Below are positions 9,279 to 19,594 of a stretch of 64,000 nt of DNA, one piece after another. This stretch comes from Vibrio cidicii. GTDB lineage: Bacteria > Pseudomonadota > Gammaproteobacteria > Enterobacterales > Vibrionaceae. The stretch lies in NCBI RefSeq assembly GCF_009763805.1, contig NZ_CP046804.1:868001-932000 (forward strand), read 5' to 3'. The position numbers and the translations under genes are program-made. Positions within the stretch are counted from its first letter, which is position 1; every line of letters begins with the position of its first letter. The notes beneath the pieces are model-generated. The model saw only the letters and a program-made list of their open reading frames with translations, did no database searches and was not told the origin of the DNA.

Positions 9279-9866
9279 CTAAGCGCTCAGCGCAGCCAAG
9301 TGCTGCGTTGCTGAAGCGATGCCTTTGCTGGCAAAGTCGTCACCCATGTTGAGCGCTTCTGCGTAGACAAATTCAACCTCAGTGATACCGATAAAACCCA
9401 ATACGGTGCGCAGATATGGTGTGACGTTATCGCTGGCGGCGTCTTTGTGGATCCCGCCGCGTGTGGTGATCACAATTGCTTTTTTGCCTTCAATCAGACC
9501 TTGTACGCCCGCTTCGGTGTATTTGAACGTCACACCAGCGCGCGCAATCAGATCAATCCAGTTTTTCAACTGAGTCGGTACCGTGAAGTTGTACATTGGG
9601 GCCGTGATAACCAGCGTATCTGCCGCTTTCACTTCGGCAATTAGCGTGTCTGAAAGCGCAACAATCGCTTGTTGCTCCACGCTCAACTCGCCGCTGGCAC
9701 GCAGTGCTGTCGCCACTTGGAAGTCCAATACAGGCAGAGGTTGCTGCGCTAAGTCACGCACCGTAATTTCTTGTTGGTCGATATTTTTGACCAATTCATC
9801 GACCAGTTTATTGGATTGAGAGTAGTCGCCAAGAATGCTGGATTTAAGTACGAGAAGACGAGACAT
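9279..9866 (-). CDS. azoR: FMN-dependent NADH-azoreductase
   Basis: A 195-residue flavodoxin-like quinone/azo reductase of the AzoR family. It reduces azo bonds and quinones with NADH through FMN by a ping-pong mechanism and protects against electrophilic quinones. Visible motifs: [14 protein letters not shown] (FMN phosphate loop, residues 4-17) and the flavin-facing [17 protein letters not shown] near residue 95. The start at 9866 ([10 protein letters not shown]) is chosen because AGGA lies 7 nt upstream and the family begins here; an upstream in-frame Met at 9914 would add residues not found in the family. Single-gene unit. Confidence 0.93.
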   Translation of the reverse strand: MSRLLVLKSSILGDYSQSNKLVDELVKNIDQQEITVRDLAQQPLPVLDFQVATALRASGELSVEQQAIVALSDTLIAEVKAADTLVITAPMYNFTVPTQLKNWIDLIARAGVTFKYTEAGVQGLIEGKKAIVITTRGGIHKDAASDNVTPYLRTVLGFIGITEVEFVYAEALNMGDDFASKGIASATQHLAALSA

Positions 9867-10025
9867 AGGAGATTCCTTAAGCTTTGTTGCAAAGTATGTG
9901 GCCATTTTAGTCACTTTTTGTTGAGTGAGAAGTCAAGGAACTTGGTAATCTCATTCGAAAAATTAGAATAATGCTCGTTGGTGGCTTTTCTTGAGGCTGT
10001 GGTACAATCCGCGCAGTTTTAAGTC

Positions 10026-13000
10026 ATGAAAAGAATAGGAAATGCTTTGACGTCGTCACAGCCCAATACACAATCCAAGCCGCCGGAGCAAAAGGCTCAG
10101 GCGAATACCGCCGCCTCTTTACGCCAAGCGCTCAGTCAGTGCTTGATCAAAGATCGCTTCCGTCTCAGTAAGCGCATTTCGGGTGCCAGCAAAATCAAAA
10201 AAGAGTCAGCACGTCACGCCGTGTTTGATGAGATAGCACTAGATATCGCTAAATCGATGATGGAAGTGGAGCAGCGCTGTCGTCTGCAACCAAAAATCGA
10301 CTACCCTGAAATCCTGCCTGTTAGCCAGAAGAAAGATGACATCGCGAAAGCGATCGCTGAGCATCAGGTGGTGATTGTGGCCGGGGAAACAGGGTCAGGG
10401 AAAACCACCCAGCTACCGAAAATTTGCGCCGAGTTGGGCCGAGGTAAATTTGGCCTGATCGGTCACACTCAGCCACGCCGTTTGGCCGCTCGTTCTGTCG
10501 CCAGCCGCATTGCCGAAGAGATGGAGACCCAGCTTGGCGATTTCGTCGGCTACAAAGTGCGTTTTAACGATCAAATCTCTGAAAATACCCAGATCAAACT
10601 GATGACCGACGGTATTTTGCTGGCGGAAATTCAGCACGATCGTTTTCTCAATCAGTACGACACCATCATCATTGATGAAGCGCATGAACGCAGCCTCAAT
10701 ATCGATTTTATTCTCGGCTACCTCAAAGAGCTGTTGCCGCGTCGTCCAGATCTCAAAATCATCATTACGTCCGCGACGATTGATCCGGAGCGTTTTTCTA
10801 ATCATTTTAGCGGCGCACCGATCATCGAAGTTTCTGGCCGAACCTATCCGGTAGAGACCCGCTATCGTCCGCTAAGTGGCGAAGATGAAGACGACCGCGA
10901 TCAGCTCGAAGGCATTTTTGAAGCCGTTGATGAGCTGTGTGATGAAGGGTTGGGCGACATCCTGATCTTCATGAACGGTGAGCGTGAGATCCGCGATACT
11001 GCCGATGCCTTGGCGAAACGAAAGCTCAAAGACACCGAAATCATCCCTCTGTACGCGCGTTTGTCAGCAGGCGAGCAGAATAAAATCTTCCAGCCGCACG
11101 CTGGGCGTCGTATTGTGCTGGCGACTAACGTCGCGGAAACCTCGTTGACGGTACCGGGGATTAAATACGTGATTGATCCGGGTACAGCGCGTATCAGCCG
11201 TTATAGCTATCGCACCAAAGTGCAGCGTTTGCCGATAGAACCCATTTCGCAAGCCAGTGCCAACCAGCGTAAAGGCCGTTGTGGACGGGTGGAAGAGGGG
11301 ATCTGTATTCGGCTTTACTCTGAGGAAGATTTTAACTCACGCTCAGAGTTCACCGATCCGGAAATTCTGCGCACCAACCTAGCTTCGGTCATTTTGCAAA
11401 TGACGGCGCTCGGCCTTGGCGATATTGAAGCGTTCCCGTTTGTTGAAGCGCCGGATAAACGCAATATCCAAGACGGCGTGCGTCTTTTAGAAGAGCTGGG
11501 CGCGATTGACTCGCAAGCGAAAGAGGCCAACAAACGTCTGACCGCGATAGGCAAGCAGTTGGCCCGTTTGCCGATTGACCCACGTTTAGCGCGCATGGTG
11601 CTGGAAGCGCCTAAGTATGGCTGTTTAAAAGATGTGATGATCATTGCCGCTGCGCTCTCCATCCAAGATCCGCGCGAGCGCCCATCGGACAAACAGCAAT
11701 CGTCGGACGACAAACATCGCCGCTTCTTTCACGAAGAGTCTGATTTCCTTACTTTCGTCAATTTGTGGAACTACATTCAAAAGCAGCAAAAAGCGCTTTC
11801 GGGTAACCAGTTTCCGCCGCCAGTGTAAAGAGGATTATCTCAACTATTTGCGGGTGCGCGAATGGCAAGACGTCTATTTCCAAATCCATCAGTCGATGCG
11901 GGAAATGGATTTCAAGTTGAATGATGAACCGGGCTCATTTGATGCGGTTCACAGTGCCATCTTGGTCGGTCTGTTATCGCACATCGGCATGAAAGATCAG
12001 GAGAAGAACGAATATCAGGGCGCACGCAATGCCCGTTTCCATCTTTTCCCTGCCTCCGGCCTGTTTAAGAAGCAGCCGAAATGGGTGATGTCGGCTGAGC
12101 TGGTGGAAACCTCCAAACTGTGGGGACGCGTGGTGGCGAAAATCCAACCAGAATGGATTGAACCACTCGCTAAGCACCTGATAAAACGCAGTTATAGCGA
12201 GCCGCATTGGTCGAAAAAGCGTGCAGCGGTAATGGCTTATGAGAAAGTGATGCTGTACGGCATTCCTATCGTGCCAAAGCGTTTGGTCAACTACGGCAAT
12301 ATTGACGCCGCAGTGAGCCGGGAGATTTTCATTCGCAGCGCACTGGTGGAAGGAGAATGGGAAACCAAACACGCTTTCTTCAAGCAAAACCGCAAGTTGC
12401 TGCAAGAGGTGGAAGAGCTTGAGCATAAGTCGCGTCGCCGTGACATCTTGGTCGACGATGAGGAGCTGTTCCAGTTCTATGACCAGCGTGTAGGCACAGA
12501 CGTTGTCTCCGGGAAGCACTTTGACTCTTGGTGGAAACAAGCGGCGAAGAAAGCCCCTGAACTGCTGAACTTCGAAAAAGAGATGCTGTTTAAAGGCGAC
12601 GCCAGCCATGTCACAGATTTGGACTATCCGAATTTCTGGCATCAAAACGGCCTGAAACTCAAGCTCAGTTATCAATTTGAACCGGGCGATGACAGCGATG
12701 GCGTGACGGTGCATATTCCGCTGCCGATTCTCAACCAAGTGGATGCGGCTGGGTTTGACTGGCAGATCCCGGGCTTGCGCCATGAGCTGGTGGTGAGCTT
12801 AATTAAGTCGCTGCCAAAGACACTACGCAAGAATTTTGTGCCCGCACCGAACTATGCAGATGCGTTTTTGGCGCGTGTGAGCGCGATGGAAATGCCGTTA
12901 TTGGACGCGTTGGAGAAAGAGCTGCGCCGTATGACAGGTGTGGAAGTGCTGCGCGAGGATTGGAAACTCGATCAGGTACCCGATCACTTGAAAGTCACTT

Positions 13001-13980
13001 TCCGCGCGGTGGACGAGAAAAATCGCAAATTGAAAGAGCACAAAGATCTGCACGAACTGAAAGAGAGTTTGAAAGAGAAAGTGCAGGAGACGCTCTCCAA
13101 AGTGGCTGATGACGACATCGAGCAGCAAGGTTTGCATACATGGAGCTTTGGTGAGCTTCCACAGGTCTACCAGCAAAAACGCGGTGGTTATCAAGTCAAA
13201 GCCTACCCAGCGATTGTCGATAACAAAGACAGCGTGGAGATCAAGCTGTATGAAACTGAGCAAGAGCAGGTTGCGGCCATGCGCGCAGGTCAGCGCCGTC
13301 TGATTTTACTCAACGTGCCATCGCCGATTAAGTATCTGCACACCAATTTGCCGAACAAGTCGAAGCTTGGCCTCTACTTCAACCCGTATGGCAAAGTGCT
13401 CGATCTGATTGACGACTGTATCGCCTGTGGTGTGGATAAGCTGATTGAAGAGCAGGGTGGTTTGGTCTGGGAGCCCGAAAAATTCGAGGCGCTCAAAGAG
13501 CATGTTCGCGCCGAATTGGGTGACACTGTGGTTGAAATCGCCAAACAAGTGGAAACTATCCTCACCACCGCCTTTAATATAAATAAGAAGTTGAAAGGTA
13601 AGATTGATTTCACCATGGCGTTTGCACTGTCTGACATCAAGGCGCAAATTGAAGGTTTGATCTTCAAAGGGTTTGCTACGGAGTGCGGCTGGAAGCGTTT
13701 GCCAGATATTCTGCGCTACATGCGTGCAATTGAGCGTCGCATGGAGAAGCTGCCGATCGATCCAAACAAAGATCGTCTGCATATGCTTAAGATCGAATCG
13801 GTGGTGAATGACTACAAAGAACTGCTGAATAAAATTCCGAAAGGGATGGCCGTACCAGACAATGTGAAGGAAATTCGCTGGATGTTGGAAGAGCTGCGCG
13901 TGAGTTATTTTGCCCAGCAGCTTGGCACGCCGTATCCGGTTTCGGATAAACGGGTTAAAAATGCAATAGATGCTTGCTAA
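10026..13980 (+). CDS. hrpA: ATP-dependent RNA helicase HrpA (one frameshift)
   Basis: Large DEAH-box RNA helicase, about 1,310 residues when corrected, like E. coli HrpA (about 1,300). Motifs in order: GETGSGKTTQLPK (Walker A), IIIDEAHERSLN (DEAH box), ITSATIDP (motif III), ATNVAETSLTVPG, QRKGRCGR (motif VI), then the HA2/OB region and the long HrpA C-terminal domain. HrpA helps rescue stalled ribosomes and mRNA processing in E. coli. The frame breaks at 11814-11815: the sequence reads FPPPV-stop where the family has FRRQCKEDYLNYL; one extra C restores it. The start is ATG 10026, without a good ribosome site; TTG 10047 with AGGA 7 nt before it is a reasonable alternative. Confidence 0.93.
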
Positions 13981-14017
13981 TTCCGCACTTGGATGTAGGC
14001 ATATTAATTGCAGAATG

Positions 14018-14069
14018 TATAATAGCGGGCATTGATACGTCTATCAGGAGGCAAAAACCTGCCTCCTGA
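14018..14069 (+). promoter_or_regulatory. -10 box and 5'-UTR hairpin before the small outer-membrane gene
   Basis: A perfect TATAAT lies at 14018-14023 and a perfect 9-bp inverted repeat, TCAGGAGGC / GCCTCCTGA with an 8-nt loop, at 14044-14069. The hairpin falls in the expected leader of the gene that starts at 14102. With no T-run it is more likely an mRNA-stabilising leader structure than a terminator for hrpA, though the latter is possible. No clear -35 box was found. Confidence 0.45.
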
Positions 14070-14101
14070 CAGACTGACAAACAAACGAGAGAAGGTTAAC
14101 G

Positions 14102-14599
14102 ATGAAAAAGACTCTTTTAGCACTAGCGCTTGTTGGCGCGTCATCAACAGCGATGGCGGATTCATGGATTTACGGCGGTGCGACGGTCGGTCAGTCTGAC
14201 TTTAAAGGCGAAAGCGGCACTTCCTACTCAATTCACGCGGGTACAGGCATTCTGCCAATCATTGGTATCGAAGCTGGCCTAACTCAACACGGTACTTTTG
14301 ATATCGATTACTCAGGCACGAAGCGTGATACCAAGCTACGTTCTTACTACGCAGCACTTAAACCAAGTATCGATGTAGGCCCACTGCACGTTTGGGCAAA
14401 AGGTGGTCTTCATCAGTGGGATAAAGAAGTCACTGGCTTGTCAGCACAAGACGACGATGGCGTCGATATCATGTACGGTGTTGGCGCAGAATACTTTATC
14501 TTTGGTCCACTTTCTGTTGGCGCAAGCTACATGAACTACACTACAGATAAAGACGATGTGGGTACCTTCTCACTCAACGCGACAATTCATCTCCTATAA
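14102..14599 (+). CDS. Small outer membrane beta-barrel protein
   Basis: A 165-residue protein with a signal peptide ending AMA-DS near residue 19, followed by about eight alternating amphipathic strands (WIYGGATVGQSDF, SYYAALKPSIDV, LSVGASYMNYT). The size and pattern match the OmpA-like eight-stranded barrel superfamily (OmpX/OmpW-like Vibrio proteins). The last residue is Leu rather than Phe. Role unknown, probably envelope integrity or adhesion. The ribosome site is GAGAAGG, 8 nt before the ATG. Followed directly by a strong terminator. Confidence 0.75.
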   Translation: MKKTLLALALVGASSTAMADSWIYGGATVGQSDFKGESGTSYSIHAGTGILPIIGIEAGLTQHGTFDIDYSGTKRDTKLRSYYAALKPSIDVGPLHVWAKGGLHQWDKEVTGLSAQDDDGVDIMYGVGAEYFIFGPLSVGASYMNYTTDKDDVGTFSLNATIHLL

Positions 14600-14625
14600 G
14601 CCGCTCGACTTATCATGGTAAATCC

Positions 14626-14656
14626 AATAAACCGCTAATTTATTAGCGGTTTATTT
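14626..14656. terminator. Rho-independent terminator
   Basis: AATAAACCGCTAA / TTAGCGGTTTATT stem followed by TTTT. It ends the small outer-membrane gene; its 3' arm overlaps the stop codon of the convergent minus-strand gene at 14643. Confidence 0.9.
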
Positions 14657-15095
14657 TTATCCCCACTTTGTCAAAGCGCGCACCAATTGTTGGTTGATCG
14701 GTCTGATACCACTCGCTTTGCATCGACTTTTCCAACCCTGCCTGTTTTAAGGCTTTCAGTTCCTCCTTGCTAATCACCACATACTCTAGCCAAGTTGCCA
14801 GCAAACGCTCTAGCTGCTCCAAGGTAATGTTTTCATTATCTTTCCAAAAACCTTTCAGTAAGCCAACCACACTGAGTTCAGGAACTAAAGGTTCAATCAC
14901 GCTCTGTTTGCGGTGAGTTATCTTGCTCGAACGCGGCAGTTGCTCTCGCGCTAAGTTCCAGTCCGGTTTGCCGTGGCGACTCACCAGTCGATGGCGATAG
15001 CAGTAGTAGGGAAACAGAAAGCGTTCAATCGCATGCCAGCGTTCGGCTTTGATTTCTAAGAGTATGTGTTGCAGCTCAAAATGTTCATCGTACAT
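14643..15095 (-). CDS. Hypothetical protein, 150 residues
   Basis: Not recognised. Soluble protein without signal or membrane segment; rich in aromatic and basic residues at the start (RFLFPYYCYRHRLVSRHGKP) and helical in the second half (LEQLERLLATWLEYVVISKEE). No strong ribosome site precedes the ATG. It is a single gene, convergent with the outer-membrane gene and divergent from the secreted protein at 15219. Confidence 0.6.
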   Translation of the reverse strand: MYDEHFELQHILLEIKAERWHAIERFLFPYYCYRHRLVSRHGKPDWNLAREQLPRSSKITHRKQSVIEPLVPELSVVGLLKGFWKDNENITLEQLERLLATWLEYVVISKEELKALKQAGLEKSMQSEWYQTDQPTIGARFDKVGIKINR

Positions 15096-15218
15096 GGTGG
15101 TTAGGAGGTTTGCTCGAGACGATTTTATAGCGTTATAAAATATCAGAATCGGGATTTAGTTGATACTCAAGGCGTTTTTTTCATCATCTGCTTTGTAAAG
15201 CTAACTGGATGAATTTTA

Positions 15219-15593
15219 ATGAAAACAGGAAAAATCTCCGTCCTCGGATTGCTCTTTTTTCTTCCGCTCAGCCACGGAGTACTTGCCGAGACAACTAGTG
15301 TGGATGAGACACTGCTTAACCGTTATGTGAAAGGCCGAGTGTTTGTTGAACAAGTGGTTGGCGACCACAGTGACACCCGTTGTTTGGCTTGCACGGCGCA
15401 AAGTGTGATCGAATTTGACACTCAGACGCCCACCGCAATGTACAGTTTGCCCGGTGAAGAAAACGGCTACACCAGCATTTATAAATATGAAAATCAGACT
15501 ATTCGCCTTAATGGTGTGCTGTTTCACATCAAAGCTGATGGCAGTCAAGTTGTACTAGAGAGCGAAACTGGGGTAGTGTTTCTTTCCAACTGA
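15219..15593 (+). CDS. Secreted hypothetical protein, 124 residues
   Basis: Not recognised by family. It has a clear signal peptide (KTGKISVLGLLFFLPLSHGVLA, cleavage near residue 23) and a mature domain of about 100 residues with two cysteines in RCLACTAQ, close enough to form a disulfide or bind a ligand. Probably periplasmic. It lies 46 bp before the OsmC gene on the same strand and may share its transcript. Confidence 0.6.
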   Translation: MKTGKISVLGLLFFLPLSHGVLAETTSVDETLLNRYVKGRVFVEQVVGDHSDTRCLACTAQSVIEFDTQTPTAMYSLPGEENGYTSIYKYENQTIRLNGVLFHIKADGSQVVLESETGVVFLSN

Positions 15594-15639
15594 GAGGACG
15601 ACTTCGACTTGTTGTCCCCGTTTCAAGGAGAGAAAAGTC

Positions 15640-16101
15640 ATGTCTCAATACACCGCGACAGTTCATTGGCAGCGTCAAGCCCACGAGCCGTTTTCTGATA
15701 ATCTGTATAGCCGCGGACATGAGTGGCGTTTTGATGGTGGCGTAGTGGTTCCCGCTTCTGCCTCGCCGCATGTGGTTCCTCTGCCTTTATCGGTGGAGCA
15801 AAACGTCGATCCTGAAGAGGCTTTTGTCGCCGCGCTGTCGAGCTGCCACATGTTGACTTTTCTGGGAATTGTGGCGAAAAAGCGTTACGTGGTGGAAGAG
15901 TATATCGATCACGCGGTTGGCAGCATGGAAGAAAATGAACAGGGCAGAATGTGGGTTTCGCAGGTGGTACTCAGGCCGAAAATTCGCTTCGCTGGTGAGT
16001 TGCAGCCGACACGTGAGCAACTAGAAAAGTGGCATCATTTGGCTCATCAGCACTGCTTTATTGCCAACTCGGTAAAAACGCAGGTAACTACGGAGTTTTA
16101 G
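15640..16101 (+). CDS. OsmC/Ohr-family peroxide reductase
   Basis: A 153-residue OsmC-like protein. The two redox cysteines are in SSCHM (about residue 68) and HQHCFIANS (about residue 139), the pair by which OsmC/Ohr enzymes reduce organic hydroperoxides, with lipoylated or thiol partners recycling them. The length is close to the family norm. The start is supported by an AAGGAGAG ribosome site. It could also be one of the OsmC proteins of unknown substrate; the exact subfamily was not assigned. Confidence 0.88.
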   Translation: MSQYTATVHWQRQAHEPFSDNLYSRGHEWRFDGGVVVPASASPHVVPLPLSVEQNVDPEEAFVAALSSCHMLTFLGIVAKKRYVVEEYIDHAVGSMEENEQGRMWVSQVVLRPKIRFAGELQPTREQLEKWHHLAHQHCFIANSVKTQVTTEF

Positions 16102-16302
16102 CAAATAATTGTAACACATGTGAAAATGTCCGTTTGCCGAACAGTAATTTACATATGTGATACGATGTTTATAAAATTTGTTGAGCATTGAGTGGTTATC
16201 ACAAAAATTAACAAATAATTTACAAATTCAATCGGTCCTTGAAAATCTATTCTACGGTTAATGAGCTCCTCAGAGGTCTGACTAGTTATAAGGAATAGAA
16301 AA

Positions 16303-17244
16303 TTGAAAAGGAAACTACTCTTTGCTGCTCTCTGGATAGTGAGTGTCAGTAGCTTGGCCGGAACCAGCGCTGCCTCACTTGATCAAACAGGCTATACCCA
16401 AACTCGTTATCCCATCGTGCTTGTGCACGGCTTATTCGGCTTTGATAAGTTAGCTGGAGTCGACTATTTCTACGGCATTCCAGAATCGCTCACCAAAGAC
16501 GGCGCTAAGGTGTACGTGGCGCAGGTCTCCGCGACCAACAGCAGTGAGGTGCGTGGCGAGCAGTTGCTCGCGCAAGTTGAAACCTTGCTCGCAGCCACTG
16601 GGGCCGAAAAAGTGAACCTGATTGGCCATAGCCATGGTGGGCCGACAGCACGTTATGTTGCTTCTGTTCGGCCTGATTTGGTGGCGTCGGTGACCAGTAT
16701 TGGCGGTGTTCACAAAGGTTCAAAAGTGGCAGATTTAGTGCGTGGCCACGTTGCTGAAGGCTCTGTCACGGAAGCGCTGGCGGTGAAACTTGCCGAAGGG
16801 CTCAGTGGGCTGATTGGTTTGCTTTCTGGTGGCAGCTCGCTTGAGCAAGATCCACTCGCCTCGCTTGATGCCTTGACCACGCAAGGTTCGCTGCGCTTTA
16901 ACCAGTTTTACCCTGAAGGCATTCCAAGTTCAGAGTGCGGTGAAGGGGATCTTCTCGCTGCGAATGGCGTCTATTACTACTCTTGGACAGGTGCAAGCAC
17001 GTTCACCAATGTGTTAGACCCCATTGATGCGCCGATGGCGATTTTGGGTTTGGCATTTAGTGAGCCAAGCGATGGTCTGGTCAGTACATGCAGTGCGCAT
17101 TTGGGCAAAGTGATCCGTGATGACTACAAAATGAATCATTTAGATGAAATCAATGGCCTGCTTGGCATTCATCATCTGTTTGAGACCGATCCGGTGACCT
17201 TGTATCGTCAGCACGCGAATCGTTTGAAACTGCAAGGTTTGTAA
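16303..17244 (+). CDS. lipA: Secreted lactonizing lipase (triacylglycerol lipase, family I.1/I.2 type)
   Basis: A 313-residue secreted lipase. The signal peptide is about residues 1-24. The oxyanion segment is VHGLFGF (41-47), the nucleophile Ser110 is in GHSHGG, Asp257 in SDGLVS and His279 in MNHLDEIN complete the triad, and Cys212 and Cys263 match the disulfide of Pseudomonas-type lipases. It hydrolyses triacylglycerols and needs a dedicated foldase, which is the next gene (9 nt gap). Export is expected through Sec and then type II secretion. The start is TTG 16303, with AAGGAA 8 nt upstream. Confidence 0.93.
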   Translation: MKRKLLFAALWIVSVSSLAGTSAASLDQTGYTQTRYPIVLVHGLFGFDKLAGVDYFYGIPESLTKDGAKVYVAQVSATNSSEVRGEQLLAQVETLLAATGAEKVNLIGHSHGGPTARYVASVRPDLVASVTSIGGVHKGSKVADLVRGHVAEGSVTEALAVKLAEGLSGLIGLLSGGSSLEQDPLASLDALTTQGSLRFNQFYPEGIPSSECGEGDLLAANGVYYYSWTGASTFTNVLDPIDAPMAILGLAFSEPSDGLVSTCSAHLGKVIRDDYKMNHLDEINGLLGIHHLFETDPVTLYRQHANRLKLQGL

Positions 17245-17253
17245 GGATAGCCA

Positions 17254-18118
17254 ATGAAAAAGACCGTATTGAGCATAATTATTGTGATCGCCTTGGGGAG
17301 CTTCATTGCGGTCTTTTATCCAACGGCAGAAACGAGCGGCGGTGCAAGACATTCGCACCGCTGCTCAAAAGGATACCGAGCTCGATATCGCCTCTGGTCG
17401 GGCGCTAATGGAGTACTCTCTCAGCGCTTTGGGTGAAAAACCGTTGCATCAGATACAAAGTGAATTCACCGCGCTTGGCGAAGTGATTCAACCATTGCAA
17501 ATTGACGAGCGTCTGTTTGCGACCTACTTACAATATAAGCAAGCACTCGTTGAGTTAGAACCCAATTGGAGTACGCTCGATAGCCTTGCTTTCACCGAGT
17601 TACACCAATCTTTGTTGGCGCTACAGCAGCGCTTTTTTACCGACGAGCAAATTATGCTGCTTTTTGCCGAAGAAAATCAGTTGAGAGCCCTCGCGATAGA
17701 GAAAATGCGCCTGCAGAGCAGCGCACTCAATCAGCAAGAGCAGCAGGTCATGTGGCAAGCTCAATTAGCCGATTTACCAGAGTATATTCAGCAAAGTGAT
17801 GCGAATCGCAGCTTGATTGGTGAACTTAGCCAAACTGAGCAAGAGGACAGGCAAAGTGCCTACTTAAAGCGAGCTGAGTTGGTGGGAGAGGCTGGGGCAC
17901 AGCGGTTGAGTCAACTCGACGCGCAGCGCCAGCAGTTTGCCGATGAGTTGCAGAGCTATCTGCTTGCCCGCAGCGAGATTCTGCAGGCAGACTTTCTTAG
18001 TGCAGAACAAAAGCAGCAGCAGATTGAGGCGATGCGAGCCAGCCGCTTTGCTCAAAAGCAGTGGCGACGAGTCGAAGCATTAGAGCGCATTCAAGACGCA
18101 TCGCAATCTGTAAACTGA
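17254..18118 (+). CDS. lifO: Lipase-specific foldase (one frameshift)
   Basis: Inner-membrane-anchored steric chaperone that folds the neighbouring lipase in the periplasm; about 287 residues when corrected. The N-terminal anchor is LSIIIVIALGSFIAVF. The family signature appears as RALMEYSLSALGE, followed by the long helical arms (rich in Q/E/L) that wrap the lipase. The anchor and the rest are in different frames; one extra T in the TTTT at 17314-17317 joins them as IAVFIQRQKRAAVQDIR. Same operon as the lipase. Confidence 0.88.
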
Positions 18119-18120
18119 AA

Positions 18121-18139
18121 GAGCAGGGGATACCTGCTC
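18121..18139. terminator. Short terminator-like hairpin
   Basis: GAGCAGG / CCTGCTC stem with a 5-nt loop between the convergent foldase and exporter genes, 3 nt after the foldase stop. Only a short CTCTT follows, so it is a weak terminator. Confidence 0.55.
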
Positions 18140-18145
18140 TCTTGA

Positions 18146-19351
18146 TTAAATCGCCAGCGGCATTTCGTTGGATGAATCAGGTTTACGAAACACCAAACGC
18201 AGCCCAAGCATGGCAAGAATGGACATGACGAGCATCAAGCAGCCCAGCGGCAGTTGATCTTGTGCTGGAAACAGCGATGCGATGAGCGTTGCAATGCCCG
18301 CTCCTAGGTTTTGCATCCCGCCTAATATCGCTCCTCCCGTCCCGGCATGATAAGGAAAAGGGGCCAGTGCGCCAGTGGTTGCCGCTGGGAATAAAATACC
18401 TGCGCCAAGAAAGTAGATGGTCGCGCCGCCAACAAGCGTGAGTGCCGTCGTCTGACCAAATACGCCAGGGATCAAAACGATGGCCGCGCCAAGCAAAATC
18501 GCCACCAAACCCACATTGAGCGCACGTTTTTGCGAGCGGCGCTGAGCGATGTAGCTCGACAGACCAGCACCGATCAGATAACCGGGAATGGGCAAGACAA
18601 ACAAAATACTGACGGTGGTGGCTGGTAGATTCAGCACGCCGCCTAACAGCACGCCTGCCGCGGCTTCAAAGACTGCCACGCCAGCAAAAGTCGCGACCAA
18701 ACAGAGCAAATAGCCTTGGAAACGTGGGTTGGAAAGCACATAGCGGTAACTGCGTGCGACGGACTCAACTTTGCGTTTCTCTTTTGGCAATGTTTCCATC
18801 ATGCTGGTCATCATGGTGATGATGACCGCGATCGCAAACAGAGCAAGGAAGAGGTAACTTGAGCGCCAACTAAAGGTTTCCGTCAAGTAGCCACCCAGCA
18901 CCGGAGCCAACAAGGGAGAAAAGATCACGCACATGCTAATCAGGCTGTTGGCGCGGTGCAGCTCTGATCCTTCAAAGCAATCGCGTGTCAAGGTGCGTGA
19001 CATCGCTCCGCCGCAGCCAATGCCCAAGCCTTGAATAAAGCTACCCGCCAAAAACCACTCATATTGCTTGGCAAACAGCGTCACAAGTGTGCCAAGAATG
19101 TAGATCACCAAGCCGATGATGATGACCGGTTTACGGCCAATGCGATCAGACAGCGGCCCGTAGAAAAACTGCGATAAGCCATACGGGATCAGATAGCAGG
19201 CCATGACCGCCTGCAAAGCGGCTGGCGAAACGAGGAATTCGTCGGCCATGTAACCAATCGAGGGCACGTACATGGTTTGTGTCATTTGACCGACAGCCGT
19301 CAGTATAGCGATTAAAAAGGTAAGTTTGACTAATGGAAATGACGCGGACAT
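18146..19351 (-). CDS. Bcr/CflA-EmrD type multidrug exporter (MFS)
   Basis: A 401-residue major facilitator with 12 predicted membrane helices. The MFS signature between helices 2 and 3 is visible as GPLSDRIGRKPVII (about residue 65), and helix 5 carries the drug/H+ antiporter-type pattern SPLLAPVLGGYL. Best grouped with EmrD-like drug:H+ antiporters, which expel hydrophobic drugs and detergents across the inner membrane. Substrate not predictable. Single gene with its own promoter region upstream (19352-19550), where I recognise no operator. Confidence 0.85.
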   Translation of the reverse strand: MSASFPLVKLTFLIAILTAVGQMTQTMYVPSIGYMADEFLVSPAALQAVMACYLIPYGLSQFFYGPLSDRIGRKPVIIIGLVIYILGTLVTLFAKQYEWFLAGSFIQGLGIGCGGAMSRTLTRDCFEGSELHRANSLISMCVIFSPLLAPVLGGYLTETFSWRSSYLFLALFAIAVIITMMTSMMETLPKEKRKVESVARSYRYVLSNPRFQGYLLCLVATFAGVAVFEAAAGVLLGGVLNLPATTVSILFVLPIPGYLIGAGLSSYIAQRRSQKRALNVGLVAILLGAAIVLIPGVFGQTTALTLVGGATIYFLGAGILFPAATTGALAPFPYHAGTGGAILGGMQNLGAGIATLIASLFPAQDQLPLGCLMLVMSILAMLGLRLVFRKPDSSNEMPLAI

Positions 19352-19552
19352 CTGCGTATTTTCTCCGGAAAAAAGACAACAATATTCCCCGGCGCTTTAG
19401 TAAAAAAGTGCCAATAAATGACGTAAACATAGGAGGTTACGGCGCGAGATGTTAGTCCTTGCTCGGAGGGTAAGCAATGAGAAAATGTGATCTAAAGCAA
19501 GATTAATTTCTATCGTTCACATTAGAAAAATTAATGAGAAAGTAAGAGTAAT

Positions 19553-19579
19553 AAAAAGGGAGCTTGCGCTCCCTTTTAT
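19553..19579 (-). terminator. Terminator of speA-speB
   Basis: GGGAGC-TTGC-GCTCCC stem flanked by AAAAA and TTTT, 16 nt past the speB stop. Functional for the minus strand. Confidence 0.9.
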
Positions 19580-19594
19580 CAATCATTCAACGAA

